Of a DNA stretch of 15,470 nt, positions 7,531-13,067 are shown in pieces. The DNA comes from Chloroflexota bacterium (GTDB lineage: Bacteria > Chloroflexota > Anaerolineae > 4572-78 > J111). The notes beneath the pieces are model-generated. The model had not been told where the DNA came from and did not search any database. It saw nothing but the letters and a program-made list of their open reading frames with translations. Within the stretch, counting starts at the first letter, position 1; every line of letters begins with the position of its first letter. The stretch spans positions 1-15,470 of the forward strand of contig RFJF01000011.1 in assembly GCA_003695455.1 (NCBI GenBank). The letters are read 5' to 3'. The position numbers and the translations under genes were made by a program.

Positions 7531-8274
7531 ATGCAATCTCCTGTCACCATTTTGATTGTTGACGACGAACCGGACTTGCTTGATAACATCGGCCTGGCGC
7601 TGGAAGTGGAAGGCTACCAGGTTGTCACCGCCTCTGACGGGATTGAGGCGTTGAAAGTTCTGCAATCACAACCGGTACACCTGATTTTGGCCGATATTGC
7701 CATGCCCAACATGAATGGCTACCAGCTTTTTGAACGGGTGCGCAAAAACCCGGCGTGGGTTCCCATTCCATTTATTTTTTTGAGCGCCCGCACTATGGAC
7801 AGCGATGTGCGGTACGGCAAAGAACTTGGCGCCGATGATTACCTGACCAAACCCATTCGCGCCGCCGACCTGCTGGCTGCGGTGCGCGGTAAACTACGCC
7901 GCGCCGAGCAACTGGCGCAGTCAGCGGGGCAATCTGCGCCGGGCGCTGCTGCCCGCCACAACCGGTTTTTGTCGGTGGGGCGGCTGCGAATTGACGTGGG
8001 CCAGCATCGCGTTTGGCGCGGAGATGACGAAATTCGGCTTTCGGCCAAAGAGTTTGTGCTGCTTGAAACGCTGGCCCGGCAGGCCGGGGTTGTCATTTCT
8101 CCGCAGGAGATGGTCAAGGCCACGCACAACCTGACCACCGACCACATCGAGGCCGGTTCGTTGCTCCGGCCGATTATCCTCTCTCTGCGCCGCAAACTGG
8201 GCCTCTCCACCGGCGAGGTTGGCTCGATTGAAAATGTGCGCGGCGTTGGCTACCGGCTGGTAGTGCCGGACTGA
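7531..8274 (+). CDS. OmpR/PhoB-family response regulator (receiver + winged helix)
   Basis: The 247-residue protein has a receiver (about 5-120: D11/D12, phospho-acceptor Asp55 in LADIAMPNMNG, Ser85, Lys107 in LTKPIRA). A short Ala/Gly/Gln linker (about 125-145) leads to a C-terminal winged-helix DNA-binding domain (about 147-245) with LSAKEFVLLETL, the helix LSLRRKLGL and the closing ENVRGVGYRLV. Phosphorylated members of this family bind as head-to-tail dimers to direct repeats spaced about 11 bp. It is the only DNA-binding output in the signalling island, so the kinases upstream in the same operon are its likely partners (inference). GAGGA (7519-7523) lies 7 nt before the ATG. Candidate 11-bp-phased target repeats lie about 120 bp downstream of its stop, before the protease gene. 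No intrinsic terminator follows it. Confidence 0.93.
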   Translation: MQSPVTILIVDDEPDLLDNIGLALEVEGYQVVTASDGIEALKVLQSQPVHLILADIAMPNMNGYQLFERVRKNPAWVPIPFIFLSARTMDSDVRYGKELGADDYLTKPIRAADLLAAVRGKLRRAEQLAQSAGQSAPGAAARHNRFLSVGRLRIDVGQHRVWRGDDEIRLSAKEFVLLETLARQAGVVISPQEMVKATHNLTTDHIEAGSLLRPIILSLRRKLGLSTGEVGSIENVRGVGYRLVVPD

Positions 8275-8280
8275 TTTTCA

Positions 8281-8381
8281 GAGTCCAGAATCCAGAGTAC
8301 AGGATAGGATTATGGAGTAGGGAGTACGCAAATGGCCCCCTGCTACCTGCAACTCTGCCACCCTGCAACTTTGCCACCCTG
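8281..8381. repeat. Degenerate heptamer array in the spacer after the OmpR-type regulator
   Basis: The left part reads as 7-bp steps: GAGTCCA, GAATCCA, GAGTACA, GGATAGG, a 6-bp step, then GAGTAGG and GAGTACG (8281-8328). The right part has CTGCTAC, CTGCAAC, CTGCCAC and CTGCAAC units, including a 16-bp tandem repeat (8346-8361 and 8362-8377, one mismatch). It is non-coding and resembles the short degenerate heptamer repeats known from cyanobacterial spacers. Its function is unknown. Confidence 0.7.
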
Positions 8382-8386
8382 AATTT

Positions 8387-8426
8387 AACACAATCCAATA
8401 CAACTCAAATACAGGCATCATATAAA
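8387..8426 (+). promoter_or_regulatory. Candidate promoter and 11-bp-phased direct repeats upstream of the protease
   Basis: AATACA occurs at 8397-8402 and 8408-8413, 11 bp apart, with a related AACACA at 8387-8392. TATAAA (8421-8426) could be the -10. The first AATACA falls where the -35 should be, and there is no good -35. This arrangement suits class II activation by an OmpR/PhoB-type regulator, and such a regulator is encoded immediately upstream. That link is inference. Confidence 0.4.
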
Positions 8427-8432
8427 CCAATG

Positions 8433-8472
8433 CCCCTTCCTGATAGCATAAAAGTAACTAATCAGGAACGGG
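8433..8472 (+). promoter_or_regulatory. Inverted repeat/hairpin covering the protease Shine-Dalgarno
   Basis: CCC-c-TTCCTGAT (8433-8444) can pair with ATCAGGAA-c-GGG (8461-8472): 11 base pairs with a single C:C mismatch and a 16-nt loop. The right arm contains the likely Shine-Dalgarno AGGAA (8464-8468), 10 nt before the ATG. The structure could mask the ribosome-binding site in the mRNA, or act as a palindromic protein-binding site in DNA. Confidence 0.6.
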
Positions 8473-8478
8473 CGTTGA

Positions 8479-10455
8479 ATGATGAGTGCCACCGGTTACC
8501 GCAAAACACCTCGAACCGGCACATCCGCCGGAATTTTGATTGCCGCAATTTTTGTGCTGACCGTACTGGGCGCCTCCCCTGCGCCGGCACGGGCCGGTGG
8601 CCCGGCCCCGCTGTTTGTGCTGCTGAGTTCCACCGCCGGCCCCGGCGACGTGTCGCAGGTCAGCGCGGCCATTGAGCGCGGCGGCGGGCGAGTGACCCAC
8701 CGCTTCCCCGGCGTGGCGTTGATTGCCTCGGCTCCGGCTAGATTAGTGGATGAATTGGCCGGGCAACCCGGCGTGGCCGGAGTCTTCACCGGTGCGGTGG
8801 ATTTGGCTCAACTGGACGTGTTTGGCCCGCAGGCGCGGCTGGTGGGCGGCGTGTGGAACAGCCTGGTCAACCCGCAAGAGCCGGCCTCGGCGCAGGAACT
8901 GGCCGCCGCCGAACATCCCCTGCCGCAGAATGATGCCTTCACCGCCCCGGATTTGCCCGCCCCCGATGACATCTCTCTCGCCGGCAGCTCGGTTCGGCCC
9001 GGCTACTACCAGACCAGCGAATACATGGCCGGCAGCGTGGCCGTGGGCATTGTGCTGGTTGAAAGCAACGGCGCCGTTGACCCATCCACCGAGGATTGGA
9101 CCAGCGATGAGAAGCAACTGGTATTCACCGAAATTGTGAACGCGCTCAACTGGTGGGCGCAACTCAACCCCGATGCCAACCTCAGTTTTGTGTACGATGA
9201 CCATTTTACCAGCCCGCTGCCTACCTCGCTGGAGCCGATTACCCGCCCCTACTGGCACGAATATTACTGGATTTCAGAAGCGATGACCGCACTGGGGTAC
9301 AGCGGATCCAACTATTTTTCCCAGGTTCGGGATTACGATAACGCCCTGCGCACTGCCTACAACACCGATTGGGCCTTTACCATTTTTGTGGTAGACAGCT
9401 CTAACGACAGCGACAATAAATTCAGCGATTACTACTTTGCCTACGCCTATTTGGGCGGCCCGTTTTTGGTGATGACTTCCGGCAACAACGGCTACGGCCC
9501 CTACAACATGGACGCCGTTGCTGCCCATGAAATGGGCCACATTTTCAACGCGCTGGATCAATATTACAACGCCGGGCAAAGCTGTACCAAAACCTCCGGC
9601 TACCTGAATGTTGAAAACCAGAACAGCCAGTACGGCAGTTGCAGCTCAAACGTGTCAAGCATTATGCGCGGGCAAATTTACCCCTACACCGCCGGCGCTA
9701 TTGACGAATACGCCGCCGGGCAAGTCGGCTGGCAAGACAGCGACGCCGACGGCATCCCGGACCCGCTCGATACCCAATTACCCCTGACCATTGATGAGGT
9801 CTCGACGGATGAAGATACCGTCTCTGTTAGCGGCACAGCCCAAATTGTGCCCTGGCCCTCGCCCACCAAAACTGATGTCACCATCAATGATTTGACCGGC
9901 GTGCAGTACAGAATTGACGGCGGTAGCTGGCAGTGGGTTGGCATCAGCAGTTGGGAAAATGACAACACCTCGGGCAAATTTTCAATTGAGATTTCCGGCT
10001 TTCCTGCCGGACAGCACACGCTGGAAGTGGCCGCCACCGATTCGGCGGGCAATGTGACTGCCGCCCCCGCCAGTGAATCGGTGACGGTGTTTGACCCGGT
10101 AGACGGCGCGCTCAACACCGAACTGTACCCGGTGTCCGGGCAGGTCGCCACGCAGGGAAGTTCGGTGGTGAACGGTGTGGCCTACCACTTGCAGGGCAAA
10201 ACCGTGGTAGGGGTAGAGTACCGGATAAACGGCGCGGCGTGGCAGCCGGCTACCCCGGTTGACGGGGCATTCGACAGCAGCAGCGAGGAGTTTTCCATCA
10301 CGCTGGTGGTGGCAGAGGGCGGCCCCGATACGTATCTAATCGAAGCCCGCGCCAGCGACTCCAGCGGCTACACCGAAGTCAACTTTGCCTCGGAGCAGGT
10401 GCAGGTTGCCGGCTCGCAGCAATATTTCACATACATGCCCCTCGTTATCAAGTAA
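8479..10455 (+). CDS. Secreted zinc metalloprotease (metzincin-like, HExxHxxxxxD) with C-terminal beta domains
   Basis: The 658-residue precursor has a Sec signal peptide (hydrophobic 18-32, likely cleavage after ARA at 39). A segment at about 44-110 resembles an inhibitor-I9-like propeptide (tentative). The catalytic region carries HEMGHIFNALD (350-360): His350 and His354 should bind zinc, Glu351 is the catalytic base, and Asp360 sits where metzincins place the third ligand. SSIMRG (Met396) is a likely Met-turn. An Asp third ligand is known in snapalysin-like (M7) peptidases, but overall length and context differ, so the family is left open. A DSDADGIPD calcium-loop-like motif (about 420-428) precedes two beta-sandwich repeats (about 435-535 and 540-645) with YRI(D/N)G and W cores. 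It ends in YFTYMPLVIK. Two ATGs are adjacent; 8479 is nearer the AGGAA. The receiver gene at 10481 is probably co-transcribed. Confidence 0.88.
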   Translation: MMSATGYRKTPRTGTSAGILIAAIFVLTVLGASPAPARAGGPAPLFVLLSSTAGPGDVSQVSAAIERGGGRVTHRFPGVALIASAPARLVDELAGQPGVAGVFTGAVDLAQLDVFGPQARLVGGVWNSLVNPQEPASAQELAAAEHPLPQNDAFTAPDLPAPDDISLAGSSVRPGYYQTSEYMAGSVAVGIVLVESNGAVDPSTEDWTSDEKQLVFTEIVNALNWWAQLNPDANLSFVYDDHFTSPLPTSLEPITRPYWHEYYWISEAMTALGYSGSNYFSQVRDYDNALRTAYNTDWAFTIFVVDSSNDSDNKFSDYYFAYAYLGGPFLVMTSGNNGYGPYNMDAVAAHEMGHIFNALDQYYNAGQSCTKTSGYLNVENQNSQYGSCSSNVSSIMRGQIYPYTAGAIDEYAAGQVGWQDSDADGIPDPLDTQLPLTIDEVSTDEDTVSVSGTAQIVPWPSPTKTDVTINDLTGVQYRIDGGSWQWVGISSWENDNTSGKFSIEISGFPAGQHTLEVAATDSAGNVTAAPASESVTVFDPVDGALNTELYPVSGQVATQGSSVVNGVAYHLQGKTVVGVEYRINGAAWQPATPVDGAFDSSSEEFSITLVVAEGGPDTYLIEARASDSSGYTEVNFASEQVQVAGSQQYFTYMPLVIK

Positions 10456-10467
10456 TGGGGCGCATGC

Positions 10468-10473
10468 GGAGGA
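10468..10473 (+). promoter_or_regulatory. Shine-Dalgarno that fixes the stand-alone receiver start
   Basis: GGAGGA lies 7 nt before the ATG at 10481. It excludes the upstream in-frame ATG at 10385, which lies inside the protease gene and would add 32 residues not related to a receiver. Confidence 0.85.
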
Positions 10474-10494
10474 TACAGCCATGGATACAGCCAT
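10471..10494 (+). repeat. Perfect 12-bp tandem duplication across the receiver start codon
   Basis: GGATACAGCCAT occurs twice head to tail (10471-10482 and 10483-10494). The first copy contains part of the Shine-Dalgarno and the first two bases of the ATG. The second encodes the N-terminal residues D-T-A-I. It looks like a recent slippage event. Confidence 0.85.
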
Positions 10495-10897
10495 AAATAA
10501 AGACACAACAATTTTACTGGTAGATGACCAACCTGATTTTCTGGAAAACATGAGCCTCACACTGGAATCTGCCGGATACCGCACCGTTACAGCCACCGAC
10601 GGATTTGAGGCTCTCAAGGCGCTAAAAACACAACCTGTCAGCCTGATTTTATCTGATATTGGCATGCCGGTGATGGGCGGCTACCAGTTTTACCAACGAG
10701 TGCGCAACAATCCCCAGTGGGCGGCCATTCCATTTGTGTTTCTCACCGGCTACGAATTCCTGTCGGACAATGAAATTGGCTACGGCCGGGCGTTGGGTGT
10801 AAACGGCTATTTGACCAAACCCATTCGCGCCACCGATTTGCTGGATGTGGTCAGCCAGCAGCTTCATGCCCAATCTCCTGTTTCTCACCGGCAGTAG
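10481..10897 (+). CDS. Single-domain response regulator (stand-alone receiver)
   Basis: The 138-residue protein is a receiver with no output domain: D15/D16, phospho-acceptor Asp59 in LSDIGMPVMGG, Thr89 and Lys113 in LTKPIRATDLL are all in place, so it should be phosphorylatable. It is clearly a paralogue of the receiver in the OmpR-type regulator at 7531 (about 50 of the first 80 aligned positions identical by hand count). It may have arisen by copying that gene and losing the winged helix. Stand-alone receivers usually act by protein contact or as phosphate shuttles. It starts 25 bp after the protease stop and probably shares its transcript. A receiver-kinase follows after 211 bp. Its partner is unknown; the adjacent kinases are the obvious candidates. 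Confidence 0.9.
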   Translation: MDTAINKDTTILLVDDQPDFLENMSLTLESAGYRTVTATDGFEALKALKTQPVSLILSDIGMPVMGGYQFYQRVRNNPQWAAIPFVFLTGYEFLSDNEIGYGRALGVNGYLTKPIRATDLLDVVSQQLHAQSPVSHRQ

Positions 10898-10907
10898 CCC
10901 CGGCAGG

Positions 10908-10986
10908 CAGGGTGCAGTGAATGTACGAGTGGCGAATAACGATTGTGCGCCCTGCGCCATTGCCACTCTACATCCCTGCACCCCTG
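10908..10986. repeat. Long imperfect inverted repeat between the stand-alone receiver and the second receiver-kinase
   Basis: CAGGGTGCAG (10908-10917) pairs with CTGCACCCCTG (10976-10986) with one bulge. After a small internal loop, GTA-c-GAGTGGC-g-AAT (10923-10936) pairs with ATTGCCACTC-TAC (10959-10971) with two single-base bulges. In total about 23 bp are paired around a 22-nt loop. No T-run follows, so it is not a standard terminator. The remainder of the 10898-11108 spacer holds a few loose heptamer-like words and an A/T-rich stretch before 11109. Confidence 0.65.
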
Positions 10987-11069
10987 TAATTTGCCGCCTG
11001 CACACCCATTTTCAAGCTTGCTGCCTCGCCGCAAACTGAGTCTGTCCCCCGCAAAAAGCTGTTTTGGCT

Positions 11070-11098
11070 TTGCTTTAATCCCGGTTTCCCCATAAAAT
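11070..11098 (+). promoter_or_regulatory. Candidate promoter of the second receiver-kinase
   Basis: TTGCTT (11070-11075) and TAAAAT (11093-11098) are 17 bp apart. A start near 11104-11106 would leave only 3-5 nt before the ATG at 11109. This fits the complete absence of a Shine-Dalgarno there and suggests near-leaderless translation. Confidence 0.4.
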
Positions 11099-11108
11099 TA
11101 AAATTGAT

Positions 11109-12587
11109 ATGAAACCTGCCAACACCATCCTCATTATTGATGACCAACACAGCGCGCGAGAAACGCTCAAGGCCGTACTGACCGGCCAGGGCTACAACCT
11201 GCAATTTGCCGTTGACGGTATGGACGGGTTGCAAAAGGCCGCCGAATTGCTGCCGGACCTGATTATTCTTGATATTATGATGCCCGGCATGGACGGGTTT
11301 GAGGTGTGCGAACGCCTGCGGAATGATTCGCTGCTGGCTGAGGTGCCCATCATCATGCTCACCTCGCTGGAAGATTTTGACACACGGGTGCGCGGCCTTG
11401 AATCCGGCGCCGACGATTTTGTGAGTAAGCCGTTCAACCGGGTAGAACTGCTGGCCCGCATCCGCACCATTACCCGGCTCAACCGTTACCGGCGGCTGCT
11501 GCTGGAGCGCACAAAGTTTGATTGGGTGGTTGACCAGGCCAAAGACGGGTATCTGGTGGTCAATGATGATGACCTCATTCTGTACGCCAACCCGCAGGCA
11601 CGTCTGTATTTGGGGTTGCCGGTCAACGGTGACGAGCCTGTTACCGAGGCGTTTCTGGATTTGGCCCGCAAACAGTACCGCTACGAGCCGCAGGAGGCGT
11701 GGCTAACCTGGCCGGAAACGCCGCCCGGTATGCCTGATTCTACCCGTTATCTGGTGCGCCCGGAATCATCCACGGCTAACGTCTTTTGGCTGCGGGTTGA
11801 CACGCTCAAACTTCCGGCCAACCCCGACGGCGGCTGGGTGATTCAACTGACCGATATTACCGCCCAACGCATTCTTGAGCGCGATATGCGTGGTTTCCAC
11901 ATGATGGTTTCGCACAAATTGCGCACCCCGCTGGCCGGTATTTTGGGCGGTCTGCGGCTGCTGGCCCAGTCGGGCGCTACCATCCCGCAGGATAAAGTGG
12001 TCACCCTCTCGCAGATGGCGCTGGAAAACGTGGAGCGGCTCTACCATTCGCTGGGTGACGTGCTGGAATACCTGAACGCGCCGTTTGCCACCCGGTCTCG
12101 CATAAAATTTAACCTGGGGCAACTGGAAACCACCATCCGTGAAATCAGCCAAAACCTGGGGCTGGAAAACGTATCGGTTTCAGTTCCCGATGAAGTGCAG
12201 AATTTGTATGTATCTCTGTCTCAGCGCGCGGCAGAACTGTCGCTGTGGGAAATTCTGGAAAACTCCACCAAATTTCACCCCGAACAAACACCCACCGTTC
12301 AAATTGAAGTTTCAAACGAGGCCGCGGGCCACATCAGCCTGAAAATCACTGATGACGGCACCGGTCTCTCGCCGGAGCAACTGGCCCAAATTTGGGCACC
12401 CTACTATCAGGGCGATAAATACGCCACCGGCGAAATCAAAGGCATGGGGCTGGGGCTGGCCATGGTTTCCACGCTGATGCACGAAGTGGGCGCCGAATGC
12501 CGGGCCTACAATCGCAAAGACGCCCCCGGGCTGGTTATCGAACTGATTTTACCGGTGGTACACCCCAACGAAGTTCAAATGAAATAG
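11109..12587 (+). CDS. Receiver-PAS-histidine kinase with an altered H-box
   Basis: The 492-residue soluble protein has a receiver (about 5-122: D11/D12, phospho-acceptor Asp55 in LDIMMPGMDG, Lys107 in SKPFNR), a PAS-like domain (about 130-255, ending WVIQLTDITAQRILE), a HisKA helix and a HATPase_c domain (N-box EILENSTKF with Asn385, G1 DDGTG, G2 GMGLGLAM). Its receiver matches that of the kinase at 5959 at about 80 of 119 positions by hand count, while the PAS and kinase halves are much more diverged. The H-box reads MVSHKLRTPL: His269 is present, but Lys270 replaces the usual Glu/Asp, which in HisKA kinases assists autophosphorylation. It may therefore be a weak kinase, a phosphatase or a binding module, although SHKLRTPL-type boxes do occur in kinases. 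No Shine-Dalgarno is visible. No standard terminator follows. Confidence 0.9.
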   Translation: MKPANTILIIDDQHSARETLKAVLTGQGYNLQFAVDGMDGLQKAAELLPDLIILDIMMPGMDGFEVCERLRNDSLLAEVPIIMLTSLEDFDTRVRGLESGADDFVSKPFNRVELLARIRTITRLNRYRRLLLERTKFDWVVDQAKDGYLVVNDDDLILYANPQARLYLGLPVNGDEPVTEAFLDLARKQYRYEPQEAWLTWPETPPGMPDSTRYLVRPESSTANVFWLRVDTLKLPANPDGGWVIQLTDITAQRILERDMRGFHMMVSHKLRTPLAGILGGLRLLAQSGATIPQDKVVTLSQMALENVERLYHSLGDVLEYLNAPFATRSRIKFNLGQLETTIREISQNLGLENVSVSVPDEVQNLYVSLSQRAAELSLWEILENSTKFHPEQTPTVQIEVSNEAAGHISLKITDDGTGLSPEQLAQIWAPYYQGDKYATGEIKGMGLGLAMVSTLMHEVGAECRAYNRKDAPGLVIELILPVVHPNEVQMK

Positions 12588-12588
12588 C

Positions 12589-12770
12589 TTGTTAACGGAC
12601 ACGCCTCTGGTTTACCCATTTTCAGGGCACAACCCGGCCAGTGCCAGGTTGCAAGTAAAAAGTGGCAGGTAAATGATTGCAACCTGCCACCTGCCACTTG
12701 CTACGGCACGGGCAACAAGCAATGATTCAGGCCAAATTTCTTGTCAAACAGAAAGGATGTCCGTTAGCAA
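12589..12770. repeat. Concentric inverted-repeat element with YTGCNAC heptamers
   Basis: Outer arms TTGTTAACGGACA (12589-12601) and TGTCCGTTAGCAA (12758-12770) are complementary at 12 of 13 positions. Inner arms AGTGGCAGGT (12661-12670) and ACCTGCCACT (12689-12698) are perfect and share the same centre of symmetry. A competing pair, CAGGTTGCAA (12645-12654) with TTGCAACCTG (12677-12686), is also perfect. The right side reads as four heptamers in a row (TTGCAAC, CTGCCAC, CTGCCAC, TTGCTAC; 12677-12704). There is no coding potential and no clear target-site duplication. It fills most of the 12588-12854 spacer. Confidence 0.65.
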
Positions 12771-12794
12771 AAACCTGGTTTTGAACTGCGTAAC

Positions 12795-12823
12795 TTGTAA
12801 GTGATTCTGTGGAATAGTAAATT
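12795..12823 (+). promoter_or_regulatory. Candidate dodecin promoter
   Basis: TTGTAA (12795-12800) and TAAATT (12818-12823) are 17 bp apart, with an expected start near 12830 and a short purine-rich leader before the ATG at 12855. Both hexamers are imperfect. Confidence 0.4.
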
Positions 12824-12840
12824 CTGCCAAAAATTGAAAA

Positions 12841-12846
12841 AAGGAG
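12841..12846 (+). promoter_or_regulatory. Shine-Dalgarno that fixes the dodecin start
   Basis: AAGGAG lies 8 nt before the ATG at 12855. An in-frame ATG at 12801 would add 18 residues unlike any dodecin and has no ribosome-binding site. Confidence 0.88.
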
Positions 12847-12854
12847 AAACAAAA

Positions 12855-13067
12855 ATGACAAACAACGTGTACAAACTCATCGAACTGACCGGCACGTCAT
12901 CCACCAGCATTGAAGATGCGGTGCAAAACGCCGTGGCCCGCGCCTCAAAAACGGTGCGTAACATGCGCTGGTTTGAAGTGGTTGAAACGCGCGGCGCTAT
13001 TGACGGTGATAACGTGGCCCAGTGGCAGGTCACGCTGAAAATTGGCTTTAGCCTGGATGACGAATAA
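12855..13067 (+). CDS. Dodecin (flavin-binding dodecamer)
   Basis: The 70-residue protein has the length and fold pattern of dodecins: an N-terminal strand (VYKLIELTGTS), one helix (SIEDAVQNAVARASKTV) and two strands (RWFEVVETRGAI and AQWQVTLKIGF). Trp39 is at the position that stacks against the flavin ring, and Gln58 lies in the strand that contacts it. Dodecins assemble as hollow 12-mers that store or quench FMN, riboflavin or lumichrome, and some bind CoA; they act in the cytoplasm. The gene has its own Shine-Dalgarno and a candidate promoter. Its TAA is immediately followed by the complement of the TAA of the convergent ABC ATPase gene, so no terminator can lie between them. No functional link to the neighbours is evident. 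Confidence 0.93.
   Translation: MTNNVYKLIELTGTSSTSIEDAVQNAVARASKTVRNMRWFEVVETRGAIDGDNVAQWQVTLKIGFSLDDE

Noticed and set aside
8281..8381. Repeat array as a possible CRISPR
   Set aside because: Units are only 7-16 bp, degenerate and adjacent, with no spacers of constant length and no cas genes.
8281..8478. Spacer as a decayed gene or IS remnant
   Set aside because: No frame shows protein-like sequence and no terminal repeats or transposase fragments are visible.
10385..10480. Longer start for the stand-alone receiver inside the protease gene
   Set aside because: GGAGGA and the receiver fold both begin at 10481; the upstream residues are protease DNA read in another frame.
10908..10986. Hairpin as an intrinsic terminator
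   Set aside because: No T-run follows on either strand and the stem is bulged, so it is reported as an unexplained inverted repeat instead.
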